Shown: positions 20,205 through 31,256 of the stretch, piece after piece
How positions within the stretch are numbered: the first letter of the stretch is position 1
How the letters are laid out: each line of letters begins with the position of its first letter
Assembly (NCBI GenBank): GCA_029256105.1
Contig: JAQSYO010000018.1
Span: 23,123-87,122 of the forward strand
From: Herbinix sp.
GTDB taxonomy: Bacteria; Bacillota; Clostridia; Lachnospirales; Lachnospiraceae
DNA: 64,000 nucleotides
Direction of reading: 5' to 3'
Notes under the pieces: generated by a model
What the model was told of the DNA's origin: nothing
Database searches by the model: none
Seen by the model: only the letters and a program-made list of their open reading frames with translations
Position numbers and translations under genes: made by a program

Positions 20205-20381
20205 ACAAAGGAAGAGACCAGGCTCGTTTGGATATGTTTTTCCGTACCAATACAGCCGGACGTAATCGTTCGTTTCAGGTTTGACATGTAAAGCGTATGT
20301 CAACTTGATTTGGACAATTGCGTCCGGCTGTAAAGGTAAAGGAAATACATTTATCCATATGAGCCCGGTCTCTTCCTTTGT
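20205..20381. other. Long imperfect hairpin element, copy 1 (conserved-apex family)
   Basis: Outer arms ACAAAGGAAGAGACC/GGTCTCTTCCTTTGT; inner CAGCCGGACG/CGTCCGGCTG; apex GTTCGTTTCAGGTTTGACATGTAAAGCGTATGTCAACTTGATTTGGACAATT. Between pyrI and sod (convergent). Confidence 0.9.
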
Positions 20382-20405
20382 GATATAGATATAAGCGTTA
20401 GCTCA

Positions 20406-20987
20406 TTAATAGTTTACTCTACCGCCGATTACGGTCCAATTAATGTTTTTCATGAAATTGGTGATGTAGGCGGCTTTATTATCGGCGTATTGGAGGAAGT
20501 AAGCATGTTCATACATGTCTAGAACTAGGATAGGGGCAGAATAAGCGATATTACCTAAGTCGTGTGCATCAAGACTGATGTTACGTAATCTGTCGCTTCT
20601 TTGATCATAGCAAAGAACCGCCCAACCCCTGCTGGCTTTTGCTGTAGCAACAAAATCATCTTGCCACTTCTGGAAACTACCGAAGTCATCTGACAACATA
20701 TCGCTTGTTGTTTGGTCCGGCTCCATCGTATCGCCACCGATGTTTTCAAAATACAGTTCATGTAATATAACTCCGTCCAGTGCAAAGGTTTCTCCACGTT
20801 TTAATTCTCTGTAAAAGCTGAAAGTGGTATTGGATTGATCTCTTTGTGCATCGCCTTCTTCAAGAATTGCATCTATCTTGTTAATGTTAGTTACATAACC
20901 TTCGTATAATCTCATATGAGCATCAAATTGTGCCTGGTTTATTACGGTAATATCGTTAGTATAAGTAAATTGCACCTTTTCTATCAT
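20406..20987 (-). CDS. Fe/Mn-family superoxide dismutase
   Basis: GVILHELYFENIGG, ASRGWAVLCYDQRSDRLRN, VLDMYEHAYFLQYADNKAAYITNFMKNINW. Confidence 0.88.
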   Translation of the reverse strand: MIEKVQFTYTNDITVINQAQFDAHMRLYEGYVTNINKIDAILEEGDAQRDQSNTTFSFYRELKRGETFALDGVILHELYFENIGGDTMEPDQTTSDMLSDDFGSFQKWQDDFVATAKASRGWAVLCYDQRSDRLRNISLDAHDLGNIAYSAPILVLDMYEHAYFLQYADNKAAYITNFMKNINWTVIGGRVNY

Positions 20988-21006
20988 AATTAACCTCCTT
21001 TTTTCT

Positions 21007-21080
21007 GGAGGCAGTGGCCTCCCTTTTTTAGAGACATTGACTCTCTTGTTTTTAGAGCCTTCGCCTCCCTATTATAATTC
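21007..21080 (-). repeat. Three ~25-nt tandem units in the SOD 5' region, two of them clear hairpins
   Basis: Plus strand: ...CTGGAGGCAGTGGCCTCCC / TTTTTTAGAGACATTGACTCTCTTG / TTTTTAGAGCCTTCGCCTCCC; arms GGAGGC/GCCTCC and AGAGA/TCTCT. Confidence 0.7.
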
Positions 21081-21464
21081 AGTTTGATAAGTTATTAATT
21101 TGAACTACTTGTACTTTTCCTCTATATCATACGAAGGGTCATCTAATTTTATGCTGATTGAATTAAAATAAAATGCGTAAATAAAATGTTATCAATTGAT
21201 AATTTACATTGTCTTTTATTTTTTCTCGGAGTATTCCTGTCTATACATTTTAATATAAACTCTAGCTAATATTAAATCTATATGAATTTTAATATTGATC
21301 GTGTTATAATCATATATAAAAGCATATTATAGATTATTTTATATTTGAGGAATTAATAAAGGAATTCCAATAATCCTAAAGTCATACGAGCACTTGTGCC
21401 AGGTTCTTTTAGGGAAGTAGCTAATATAGTTTATTAAATCTGAATTATCTAGAGAAAGGTACAT

Positions 21465-21842
21465 ATGAAAAGTAGAGAGAAAAAAATACAGAATTATTTT
21501 AATATGTGGCTAACAAAAAGCACTACGGGAATTGATGCAATATTTGATGATAACATTATCTACAGCGAATGCTACGGTCCTGAATATAATGGAATCGAAC
21601 AAGTAAAGAGATGGTTTTCAGATTGGTGCAGCCATGGTACTGTATTAGAATGGCATATAAAACAATTTATTAATCAAGATAAAAAAACAGTTGTAGAATG
21701 GTATTTTAAATGTAATTATGATGGTGTGATTAATGGATTCGATGGCGTTTCGCTAATTGAATTTAATAATAACGAAAAAATTTATAGTATAAGAGAATTT
21801 CAATCAAAAGCAGAACACTATTTTCCTTATAGTACTATGTGA
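21465..21842 (+). CDS. SnoaL/NTF2-like domain protein
   Basis: IQNYFNMWLTKSTTGIDAIFDDNIIYSECYGPEYNGIEQVKRWFSDW...; AGAAAGG upstream. Confidence 0.75.
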   Translation: MKSREKKIQNYFNMWLTKSTTGIDAIFDDNIIYSECYGPEYNGIEQVKRWFSDWCSHGTVLEWHIKQFINQDKKTVVEWYFKCNYDGVINGFDGVSLIEFNNNEKIYSIREFQSKAEHYFPYSTM

Positions 21843-21885
21843 ATATATTATTCCTTAGTTTTAGAGCATTTGGATTAAAGTGTTT

Positions 21886-21989
21886 GTATTAAGGTTTTGT
21901 ATTAAGGTTTTGTATTAAGGCTTTTGTATTAAGGCTTTTGTATTAAGGCTTTTGTATTAAGGCTTTTGTATTAAGGCTTTTGTATTAAA
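21886..21989. repeat. 13/14-bp tandem repeat (GTATTAAGGCTTTT)
   Basis: Two 13-mer GTATTAAGGTTTT copies followed by five to six 14-mer GTATTAAGGCTTTT copies. Confidence 0.97.
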
Positions 21990-22010
21990 TACAAACTATC
22001 TGTAAAAAAA

Positions 22011-22050
22011 TAAGCAGAGCATATCACATTGATTGATATGTTCTGCTTAA
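22011..22050. terminator. Terminator hairpin
   Basis: AAGCAGAgCATATCA...TGATATGtTCTGCTT. Confidence 0.7.
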
Positions 22051-22096
22051 AAAGTACCAAAATTTCATACATTTTTTTGATAGCGTTTAATTATAA

Positions 22097-23812
22097 TCAA
22101 GCCACACAGAAATTATAGAAACCACTTTTCGCCGAAAACAGCTCCTTATAATTACCCCGTTCTACGATACGTCCTTTTTCCATATAAATAATCTGATCAT
22201 AGGCTTCCAGTAATTCTTCATTCAACTTATGCGTAATTGTTATTAAGGTTAACTCTTCCTTATTCAGTAAATTCTGTTCAATATCATTCGAGGTCTGTAA
22301 ATCAATAGCCGATGTGCCTTCGTCTAGAATTAACAATGGGGTTCCTTTCACCAATGCTCTAGCGATAGCAATTCTTTGACGCTGACCTCCCGATAAATTT
22401 GATCCATTCTCTCCCACCATTGTTTCCATTTGTTCCTGCATAACCGAAAGAAATTTATCTACTCCGCTTGAGTTTACCGCATTCGATATAGCCTCTGATG
22501 AATAATCATGAAACAGACAGATATTTTCTCTTATCGTTCGATCAAACATATATACATTTTGATGAATTATTGAGGCTAGTTCACTTATTTTCGCTAATTC
22601 ACAATCCATCAAATTCGTTTGATCATAGGAAATCTTGCCAGTGTAATTGGAGTAATAGCCCATTAATAGCTTTGCCAAGGTTGACTTTCCACAACCGCTT
22701 TCTCCGATAATTGCATATTTTTTCCCTTTTTCAATTTCAAGTGTAATATTTTCTAATACGGATTGCTCCTCATGATACGAGAAGGAAAGATTCGATATTT
22801 TTATACTCACTTCAAATTTTGGTTCCTGTTTCCCTACAAAGGAAGCATCCTTATATTCGTCAAACTGCTCCATACGTTTTATGATTGGGGCAACGCTTTG
22901 TATCTTAGGCATATTATTCATAATGTACATCAGTGGTACGACAAAGTTGCCGGATAATTGAATAATGGCAATCAAGGTTCCCATCGTTATTTGCCCCTGA
23001 ATCACAAGATATGCAGCAGTAAACATAGTAAATACTTGTGAGAACAATGCCAGCATTTGCGAGGCGGTTTCATTTAATACAAAGAGTTTATCGGCTTTAT
23101 ATTTTTTAACTGCCATAACATCATTTTCATTATCAAAATGCTCTTTCATTCTTCCAAACAAATGAAAGGATTTTATTACTTCAAAACCAGAAAATAAATC
23201 TTTTATTTTTCCTGTAAAAATAGAATTCTGATTGGATACCTCCTCCTGTTTCCCTTGAAGCATTTTACCGATCGCACCCGGAATAAGTAGCATCAGGACC
23301 ATTCCAACAAATAAAATCAAAGTAATCATTGGGCTAATAATCAATAAGTAAACTAAGGTATAGATGAAGGACATCATATGCTGTATGATATCCAATAAAG
23401 GATGAAGATAATTATCCTCCACCATCTTAATATCATTCGTAAGTGCTGATATATAATCTGCTGTGTTTACCTCATAAAAATCTTGATAATTGCGCCGAAA
23501 TATTCCGGTAAAGACAGACTTACGCATGTTCCTTATCACATTCTTCAAAAGCTTTTTACTTAATAAAGAATAGGTATAATAAAACAATCCAAATATACTC
23601 ATAAATACTATGTTGTATATCAATGTAATTTTAAATTTATCAATATCCCCTTCCACGGTAACATCAATAATTTTCTTCAGTAAATATGCAATCGTAACTC
23701 CAGTACCTGATGCAATGATACTAAATAACATAGTAAAAAATAAAAGTAATTTATTCTTATGAAATATTCTTAAATAGTAACTTGCTTTTTTCTTTGAAGC
23801 ATTTTTTTCCAA
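22097..23812 (-). CDS. ABC transporter, fused permease/ATPase (exporter)
   Basis: IGESGCGKSTLAKLLMGYY, NLSGGQRQRIAIARALVKGTPLLILDEGTSAID; start probably TTG 23812 after AAAGGAGGT (ORF track start 23833 lies within the RBS). Confidence 0.92.
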   Translation of the reverse strand: MEKNASKKKASYYLRIFHKNKLLLFFTMLFSIIASGTGVTIAYLLKKIIDVTVEGDIDKFKITLIYNIVFMSIFGLFYYTYSLLSKKLLKNVIRNMRKSVFTGIFRRNYQDFYEVNTADYISALTNDIKMVEDNYLHPLLDIIQHMMSFIYTLVYLLIISPMITLILFVGMVLMLLIPGAIGKMLQGKQEEVSNQNSIFTGKIKDLFSGFEVIKSFHLFGRMKEHFDNENDVMAVKKYKADKLFVLNETASQMLALFSQVFTMFTAAYLVIQGQITMGTLIAIIQLSGNFVVPLMYIMNNMPKIQSVAPIIKRMEQFDEYKDASFVGKQEPKFEVSIKISNLSFSYHEEQSVLENITLEIEKGKKYAIIGESGCGKSTLAKLLMGYYSNYTGKISYDQTNLMDCELAKISELASIIHQNVYMFDRTIRENICLFHDYSSEAISNAVNSSGVDKFLSVMQEQMETMVGENGSNLSGGQRQRIAIARALVKGTPLLILDEGTSAIDLQTSNDIEQNLLNKEELTLITITHKLNEELLEAYDQIIYMEKGRIVERGNYKELFSAKSGFYNFCVA

Positions 23813-24148
23813 ATGAAGTTGACCTCCTTTCAACGAATAACTTAGTTAATTTTTACCTCTTATGAATTCATATTTAATATATACCACATTATTAGATACG
23901 TGTCAACTGTTTTAGATGTTCATCTAATTTTATACAATACATAATATCTCGTCTTAAAAATATTCATAGTTCTTTATATCAACCCTCAGCAACATTAGAA
24001 TCTATGGAGGTTTTATGTAAATAGTAGAACTTTCAAATAGATTACTGTTCAAACAACAATCAAAATATTTTGTAATTTCCTATATTTTTCTTATAGAATA
24101 TACAGACAAATTATCACCCCAGGTTAGCGGTACCTAGGTACACAAATT

Positions 24149-24209
24149 AATAATAGCCAATCAACGGATTATATTAGATTGAATTCGTTGGTTGGCTATT
24201 ATTTTATAA
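24149..24209. terminator. Terminator-like hairpin
   Basis: AATAATAGCCAATCAACG...CGTTGGTTGGCTATTATTTTA. Confidence 0.7.
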
Positions 24210-24323
24210 CTGATTATTGTTTTAAAATCAAAAACTACTGTTTAAAAATTAATTGTTGCTTTTCTTAGGCAAGTGTTACTTTTTCCTATCAATTCGTTTA
24301 TTCCGATCACTTTATATCATATT

Positions 24324-25382
24324 CTACAGCAAAGTTTTTCGAAGTAACTGTATTACCTCCTTCAAGGTAGCTTCATCCACATGATAATAATACTTCCCAT
24401 TCTCTTTTTCAACATATACCAAGTGAGCTGCAAGTAAGGTGCTCATATGATGGGAAACTGTTGCTGGGGTTAAGTTTACTTGAGCTGCTAATTCCGTCGC
24501 ATACTTAGGGCTCTCTTTTAAGGAAGTTAAAATTTCAAATTTACTATGATCACTCAGAGCTTTCAAACAAGTCATAAGGAATTCTGTAGTTTTATTACTC
24601 TTTAAACCAAACACAGTCAATACTTTATCAAACAGCAATCCATAATAACAAGTTTGTAAAGTTAATACGACACCGGCTGCCGATGCCATAGTAGGTATAA
24701 TCTCATTGACATCGCAATTAATCATATTATTTTCATTCAGGAATTTAATTGTCTTTTCTTCATCAGAAAAAGCAGTAATATAATGCTCCATCTGCTTTTC
24801 CAAAGATGGTTTGATAGCCTCAATAGACTTCTCGAATACAGGAATGTTATCCTTAATCAATTGTGCAAAATAGCTATAGTAATCCAGTGGATTTTGCATA
24901 ATCATAAACATCTTCCACTTTTCCTTCTCATTCAAATCAAAGCGATTAACAAAGGCAATCATATTCTCTGCCTTCTTGAATTCTTCAAAGGCTTCGCTTG
25001 AATATTCGGGAAGTTCCTGATCAAACATCTCATTGCCATATTGGAAGATCAACTCCAAAACCTGATTATTATCCATCTGTTGGACGGAATATACTAAGGA
25101 TTTATCAATTAAGTATAAGGAAATAAAGTAATTGTAATAATCAACTGAGGTATAATTAAAATAAAATTCATCCCTATCGCTCGAAATCCTATTTTTATGA
25201 AACGTTCGTATATATTTATCAAAAACCTTTAGATGTTTTTGGTAAAGCTCTTCTCCATTGCCTCCCACTTCACTAAACTGGGAAACAACCATTACTTTGA
25301 ACTTTTCCACATCATATCCCTGATATAGGAGCATCATCGTTTCATATAAAGGATCAAAATCTTGTTTTATAACAAATGACAT
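24324..25382 (-). CDS. Transcriptional regulator with C-terminal ArsR-type HTH
   Basis: CLKALSDHSKFEILTSLKESPKYATELAAQVNLTPATVSHHMSTLLAAHLVYVEKENGKYYYHVDE. Confidence 0.85.
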   Translation of the reverse strand: MSFVIKQDFDPLYETMMLLYQGYDVEKFKVMVVSQFSEVGGNGEELYQKHLKVFDKYIRTFHKNRISSDRDEFYFNYTSVDYYNYFISLYLIDKSLVYSVQQMDNNQVLELIFQYGNEMFDQELPEYSSEAFEEFKKAENMIAFVNRFDLNEKEKWKMFMIMQNPLDYYSYFAQLIKDNIPVFEKSIEAIKPSLEKQMEHYITAFSDEEKTIKFLNENNMINCDVNEIIPTMASAAGVVLTLQTCYYGLLFDKVLTVFGLKSNKTTEFLMTCLKALSDHSKFEILTSLKESPKYATELAAQVNLTPATVSHHMSTLLAAHLVYVEKENGKYYYHVDEATLKEVIQLLRKTLL

Positions 25383-25474
25383 AATACACCTCCCTACAGT
25401 AAGGATTCATAGCAGCAACTACCATACACTTTAATTTGATTCTATTCTATATATCGACTCATTAAATCATCCGA

Positions 25475-27145
25475 TTAGAATAAACCTGTTATCCTACCAT
25501 CCTCATCCACATCAATACCCTCCGCAGCAGGTACTTTGGGAAGACCCGGCATAGTCATAACCGATCCCGTAATCGCAACTACGAAACCTGCACCTGCTGA
25601 TACATAAACTTCTCTGATATTAATCGTAAATCCAGTCGGTCTACCAAGTTTAGTTGCATCATCCGATAAGGAATATTGGTTCTTTGCCATACAAATCGGA
25701 AGCTCCTTGTAACCAAGAGCTTCTATTGTTTTGATCGCGCTTTCTGCCATAGAATCGTAAGTAACTCCATCTGCTCCATAGATTTCTTTGGCGATGGTTT
25801 CAATCTTGTCTTTAATTGACAAGTTAAGCTCATATAATGGTTTATAATGACTTTCTTTTGTTTCCATCGTAACAAGGACCTTCTTCGCCAAATCAATTCC
25901 GCCCTGTCCACCTTTTTCCCATACCTCACAGAGGGAAAATTCACAATTACGACTTTCACAAAATTCCTTTACATAGGAAAGCTCTGCATCCGTATCTGTT
26001 ATAAAACGATTTAGGCTGACTACAATCGGAACACCAAATTTCTGAAGGTTTTCGATGTGCTTTTCCAGATTAACAATACCATTTTTCAAAGCCTCCAGAT
26101 TTTCCTTAGATAGCTCCGTTTTGATTACTCCACCATTATATTTTAAAGCTCTAACCGTTGCTACAAGAACAATTGCATTCGGCTTTAAATCTGCCATTCT
26201 ACATTTGATATCAAGGAATTTCTCGGCACCAAGATCTGCACCAAAGCCTGCCTCAGTAACTACTACGTCAGCTAATTTTAATGCTGTTTTCGTAGCTCGG
26301 ACACTATTGCAGCCATGAGCAATATTGGCAAAAGGTCCTCCATGAATAATTGCAGGTGTATTCTCCAACGTCTGAATTAGGTTAGGTTTTAACGCATCCT
26401 TTAACAACGCTGCCATCGCACCTACTGCATTAATTTGCTTTGCCGTCACGGGTTGTCCCTCATAGGTGTAAGCAACCACAATACGGCCAAGTCTCTCCTT
26501 CAGATCCTTCCTATCCTCTGCAAGACATAGCACTGCCATAATCTCAGAAGCAACCGTAATGATAAAATGATCTTCTCTTACAACTCCATCCGCCTTACGT
26601 CCCAGGCCAACGATGATATTGCGAAGAACTCTATCATTCATATCAACACAACGTTTCCATACGATTTGCTTCGCATCAATATTTAACGTATTTCCCTGTT
26701 GAATATGATTATCTAGCATAGCAGCCAGTAAATTGTTGGCAGAAGTAATCGCGTGGAAATCTCCGGTAAAATGTAAATTCAAATCCTCCATAGGCACAAC
26801 CTGTGCATTACCACCACCGGCAGCTCCACCTTTAATTCCAAAACAAGGTCCAAGGGATGGCTCACGAAGCGCAATTACGGATTTTACGTTCATTTTCCCA
26901 AAGGCTTGTCCAAGTCCAACCGTTGTTGTAGTCTTACCCTCACCAGCTGGGGTAGGGTTAATTGCTGTTACCAGTACCAACTTGCCGTCAGGGTTATCCT
27001 TTACCTTTTCCCATAACTCATCGGAAAGCTTCGCTTTATATTTTCCGTAATACTCCAAGTCATCCTCTGAAATATTCAGTTGCTCTGCTACCTTTTTAAT
27101 ATGGTCTAGCTTTGCGTCCTGTGCAATTTGAATGTCTGATTTCAT
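25475..27145 (-). CDS. fhs: Formate-tetrahydrofolate ligase
   Basis: [23 protein letters not shown]...[23 protein letters not shown]...[40 protein letters not shown]. Confidence 0.98.
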   Translation of the reverse strand: MKSDIQIAQDAKLDHIKKVAEQLNISEDDLEYYGKYKAKLSDELWEKVKDNPDGKLVLVTAINPTPAGEGKTTTTVGLGQAFGKMNVKSVIALREPSLGPCFGIKGGAAGGGNAQVVPMEDLNLHFTGDFHAITSANNLLAAMLDNHIQQGNTLNIDAKQIVWKRCVDMNDRVLRNIIVGLGRKADGVVREDHFIITVASEIMAVLCLAEDRKDLKERLGRIVVAYTYEGQPVTAKQINAVGAMAALLKDALKPNLIQTLENTPAIIHGGPFANIAHGCNSVRATKTALKLADVVVTEAGFGADLGAEKFLDIKCRMADLKPNAIVLVATVRALKYNGGVIKTELSKENLEALKNGIVNLEKHIENLQKFGVPIVVSLNRFITDTDAELSYVKEFCESRNCEFSLCEVWEKGGQGGIDLAKKVLVTMETKESHYKPLYELNLSIKDKIETIAKEIYGADGVTYDSMAESAIKTIEALGYKELPICMAKNQYSLSDDATKLGRPTGFTINIREVYVSAGAGFVVAITGSVMTMPGLPKVPAAEGIDVDEDGRITGLF

Positions 27146-27564
27146 TCATGTACCCTGCCTTTCCTATTTTACAATATTGTTTATAAGACTTTCTTATATG
27201 ATTGTAACATTTATGCTTTATTTATCAAGATAATTGTACCATTTTACTTATTAAATATGGTAATCAAAGAATAAAAGTTTTTTAATAATTTAAATAATAT
27301 AAGTAATATTATACATATAATAAAAAAATCACTTGCGTTCTGAAAACAGTTAAGTATATACTATCTATTATAATTCTACAAAATACTATCGATTGTTACG
27401 AAATAACCCTTTAAAACACTTATTATAATGAAATAAAAACCGATTAAATTCTGATAAAAGGCGATGCTTTTTCGCCGTACATCTTGATTATAAGAACATG
27501 ATTTTGTTCCTATTATTTATAAATAATCAAACCAACTTGATATGAATGAGAAAGGATGTTCCTA

Positions 27565-28209
27565 ATGAAATATAATACCGTAATTTTTGATTTGGACGGA
27601 ACTTTATTAAATACACTTGACGATCTACGTGATAGTCTGAATGAAATATTAGTGCAGAAAGGTTATGTGCCTAAAACTCTTGAGGATGTGAGGCGTTTCG
27701 TTGGTAATGGGGTAAGAAATCTGGTTCGTTTGTCCGTTCCCGAGAATTGCAGCGAAGATGAAGTTACGTTAATTATGGAAGAATTCAAGGAGCATTACAA
27801 TAACAATATGCAAAATAAAACTAGACCTTACAATGGTATTATGGAGCTACTATTAGACTTGCATCGTTATAATTATAAAATTGCCATCGTATCCAATAAA
27901 TTCGATACTGCTGTAAAGACCCTTTCCAGAACTTATTTTGGTAATCTGATTCCGGTAGCAATTGGTGAAACCCTTGAAATCAAAAGAAAACCTGCTCCTG
28001 ACAGCATCTTTACTGCAATCAAGGAGCTTGGTTCTGACCTTAATAATACGGTCCTTGTCGGAGATTCCGAAACCGATGTTCAAACTGCTAAGAATGCCGG
28101 TATTCCATGTATTGGTGTCACTTGGGGCTTCCGTAACCGTGAGGTTTTAAGATCTGCAGGTGCTGATTATTTAATTGATACACCTAAGGAATTGTTGACT
28201 TTAATATAA
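27565..28209 (+). CDS. HAD-family hydrolase, phosphoglycolate phosphatase-like
   Basis: NTVIFDLDGTLLNTLDDLRDSLN...AIVSNKFD...VLVGDSETDVQTAKNAG; start ATG 27565 after GAAAGGA. Confidence 0.9.
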   Translation: MKYNTVIFDLDGTLLNTLDDLRDSLNEILVQKGYVPKTLEDVRRFVGNGVRNLVRLSVPENCSEDEVTLIMEEFKEHYNNNMQNKTRPYNGIMELLLDLHRYNYKIAIVSNKFDTAVKTLSRTYFGNLIPVAIGETLEIKRKPAPDSIFTAIKELGSDLNNTVLVGDSETDVQTAKNAGIPCIGVTWGFRNREVLRSAGADYLIDTPKELLTLI

Positions 28210-28246
28210 TCTTAAACATTACTTTATATTAATATAGTAATAATCC

Positions 28247-29203
28247 CTAAAATTCCTGCTTCAAACTTCTTAAAAATAGTCTTTCAAGAACTTCACTTGC
28301 ATTTTTATTATTATATAATACATCATAAACAGCATTACAGATAGGAAGATCAACCTTATAGTTATTTCCTATTTCAATTAATGCTTTTACCGTATAATAT
28401 CCTTCCGCCAAATCAGCATATTCTCTTCCTTGAACAAATAGCTCACCAAATTTTCTATTATGACTAAATTCCGAAAATACAGTCGCCTCATAATCTCCCA
28501 AATGGCATAGTCCATATGCAGATAATTCATTACCACCCATGGCATCGATTAATCTTGCTACCTCTCGCGTTCCTCTTGACATCAAAGCACCTTTTAAGGA
28601 TGTTAAATGCAAACCATCTAGCATACCTGCTGCAATTCCTATTACGTTCTTTGCAGCTCCACCAATTTCATTGCCAAGCAAATCATTTCCATAATAAAAT
28701 CTAATTAAATCACTACTAAACTCTTTTACCAGCAATTCTTTCGTTGTATCGTCCAAACTATCAATAACCATACAATTAGGAACTCCTTTATAAAATTCTT
28801 GAACATGTCCGGGTCCTAGCCATACTGCAATTGAGTTGGTGTGATTAACATACTCAAATACAATTTCAGAAAGCCTTTTCCCTGTCGATATTTCGATCCC
28901 TTTCATACACAAAACAAAATATTTGTGTTCTATTTCATTCTGAATAATTTCCTGCATGAGTTCTCTGAGCCCTTGCGAGTTTACAGATATTACAATAACC
29001 TCTGAATTAATTGCACTTTTCAAATCAGTAATCAAGGATATCCTCTCAGGTAAAACCACCAACCCATTTGTTCGTGTTTCAATAAACTGCTGCATGTGTT
29101 TTGAATTCTCTCTCCCATACAGTAGTACCTCATGGCCAACTTTATTTAAATACCAAGCAATAAATGAACCCCATCTACCGCAACCAATTACCGTAATTTT
29201 CAT
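28247..29203 (-). CDS. NAD(P)-dependent glycerol-3-phosphate dehydrogenase-like protein
   Basis: MKITVIGCGRWGSFIAWYLNKVGHEVLLYGR...GGAAKNVIGIAAGMLDGL. Start 29203. Confidence 0.85.
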   Translation of the reverse strand: MKITVIGCGRWGSFIAWYLNKVGHEVLLYGRENSKHMQQFIETRTNGLVVLPERISLITDLKSAINSEVIVISVNSQGLRELMQEIIQNEIEHKYFVLCMKGIEISTGKRLSEIVFEYVNHTNSIAVWLGPGHVQEFYKGVPNCMVIDSLDDTTKELLVKEFSSDLIRFYYGNDLLGNEIGGAAKNVIGIAAGMLDGLHLTSLKGALMSRGTREVARLIDAMGGNELSAYGLCHLGDYEATVFSEFSHNRKFGELFVQGREYADLAEGYYTVKALIEIGNNYKVDLPICNAVYDVLYNNKNASEVLERLFLRSLKQEF

Positions 29204-29228
29204 TATCTCTTCCTTTCTGACTATATAA

Positions 29229-30269
29229 TTAATCACTTACACCGGATTCTAAAATCGAGAAGGTTATATTATCACAATTTATTTCAGCAAGCGCTCCATA
29301 GGGTAGACAGAATTTCGGTTCTGTATGTCCGAAGCTCATATTATACAAAACCGGCATATCATCTCTTCCGAACTCAGCTAATACCTTCATAATAGTCTCT
29401 TTGTACTCCTCATATAACGCTTCATCCTGCGGTTTTCCAATAATCATACCCTTAAGTATATTAAGGATACCGTTAATCCCATACGTCCGTAATGCTACCT
29501 CTAAATACCATGCCGGCGGCTTATCTTCCGATGTTTCTAAGAATAATATCGCCTCCTCAAAACAGTCCATACTTGGGAATAACTCTGTTCCTCTTAAGAT
29601 GTCAAATACCTCGAAGCATCCGCCAATTAACCTACCTTGAACGGTATTACTACCTTGTAGTAACTCATAACTATTATTTATCATTCTCTTTCTGGCAGTA
29701 TCTTTATTCTTAATCTCCCATCTCAGGTGTTCACTAGTCCATTCCTTCGCAGGAGGGATTATTCCGATTGGTTCACTGCTAAATAATGTTTTCTTCAAAT
29801 ATTCAACCGTATAATCATCCATATTTAAATTTTCTGCAAAATCCACTAAAATTGTTGGTCCATAAAAGCTTGAAATACCCGCTTTATAACACATAAGGTG
29901 AGTTGTAGTACTATCCGAATATCCTATAAATATCTTCGGGTTTTTATGTATTACATCAAAATTAATAAAGGGAAGCATGCGAATACTTTCGATGCCACCA
30001 ATGCACGCTATAATACCCTTAATTGATGGGTCAGCAAATGCCAACATCAGATCTTCTGCACGTTTTTCCGGATGTTGATAGATATATTCTGAACCCCTTA
30101 ACGTATGTGGCATTTCAACTACTTCCAACCCGAATATAGATTGTAGTCGTTCCTTTCCCTGTTGATAACGCCATAATAACTGATCATCACCAGCTCCACC
30201 CCAGGACAAACTAACTGTAGCAACCTTATCACCGATATTTAATTTTTGAGGCTTTATTAATTCTTTCAT
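29229..30269 (-). CDS. S66-family LD-carboxypeptidase / MccF-like peptidase
   Basis: IGDKVATVSLSWGGAG...IKGIIACIGGIESIRMLPFINFDVI...FIGYSDSTTTHLMCYKAG...GRLIGGCFEVFDILRGTE. Confidence 0.88.
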   Translation of the reverse strand: MKELIKPQKLNIGDKVATVSLSWGGAGDDQLLWRYQQGKERLQSIFGLEVVEMPHTLRGSEYIYQHPEKRAEDLMLAFADPSIKGIIACIGGIESIRMLPFINFDVIHKNPKIFIGYSDSTTTHLMCYKAGISSFYGPTILVDFAENLNMDDYTVEYLKKTLFSSEPIGIIPPAKEWTSEHLRWEIKNKDTARKRMINNSYELLQGSNTVQGRLIGGCFEVFDILRGTELFPSMDCFEEAILFLETSEDKPPAWYLEVALRTYGINGILNILKGMIIGKPQDEALYEEYKETIMKVLAEFGRDDMPVLYNMSFGHTEPKFCLPYGALAEINCDNITFSILESGVSD

Positions 30270-30326
30270 TTGTTACTCTCCATTTAAATTTTAGTCTATT
30301 TTATATGTTCCACTTTTGCAGACCAG

Positions 30327-31256
30327 TTACTTAATTGCTTTTATTGACTGAATTATATACTTTAAATACATCTCAACAATATTGATATCGGAGCATTGAT
30401 ATAGCATCCTAGATCCGACAACATCTTCAATTTCATTAAAAATTAATTCACCCTCATCTCCAATGATAAAATCAATTCCTACGAAATCAAACTCAAATTG
30501 ATCAATAATTAGCTTCACAATATTAATTTCTATCTTCGAAAGCTGATATAAACAGACCTCTCCTCCTAAAGAAAAATTTGATTTAAAACTTCCTTTCGCT
30601 GTTCGAAGTACTGCAGCAATGATATCTTTCCCAATTACGTAAACCCTCAAATCTTGATGTCTACTTCCAGTTAAAGGCTGTATGACAACATTAGAACTAC
30701 CAAGACCTTTCATTATTGTATTTGTAGATTCGTTTTTCTTGACATTTTCAAATTCATCAAATTTCTTGTCTATTTTCGGACCTAAGATAGTATTATCCGC
30801 CGCTTCAATTAAAAACACCTGGCTGCCACCATGCCCATCAACTGCTTTTACCACAGTAGAATGTTCCACCTTTGAGATAATCTCACTCACCTGTGCATTT
30901 CTATAAAAGCTTGAATCAATCATCTTTATGCCTGTTTTAGCTAAATATTGATAAGTTCTGGCTTTATCATTACAGGTTTCAGACACAAAGGAATTATTAA
31001 ATACTCTGATAGCCAGGTACTCAAGTTGTCTACTTAATAAAGGATATATTGCACGAACGATAGCAAAATCAGGTTTTGCTATCTCCTTCCCCTGATATGT
31101 AATAAACCATTGATTCTTCTGTACTCCAAACTCCAATTCTTCAACCAGAATAAGCTTGACATCAATGCCAAGCTTTAATCCCTCTTCGATATGTAATTGA
31201 ATATAATGATTATTGTATACGGCACCATCCCGAAAATAAATGATCCACGCTACCAT
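30327..31256 (-). CDS. ATP-grasp family protein (RimK-like)
   Basis: TVVKAVDGHGGSQVFLIEA...QDLRVYVIGKDIIAAVLRTAKGSFKSNFSLGG...FVGIDFIIGDEGELIFNEIEDVVGSRML. Confidence 0.87.
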   Translation of the reverse strand: MVAWIIYFRDGAVYNNHYIQLHIEEGLKLGIDVKLILVEELEFGVQKNQWFITYQGKEIAKPDFAIVRAIYPLLSRQLEYLAIRVFNNSFVSETCNDKARTYQYLAKTGIKMIDSSFYRNAQVSEIISKVEHSTVVKAVDGHGGSQVFLIEAADNTILGPKIDKKFDEFENVKKNESTNTIMKGLGSSNVVIQPLTGSRHQDLRVYVIGKDIIAAVLRTAKGSFKSNFSLGGEVCLYQLSKIEINIVKLIIDQFEFDFVGIDFIIGDEGELIFNEIEDVVGSRMLYQCSDINIVEMYLKYIIQSIKAIK

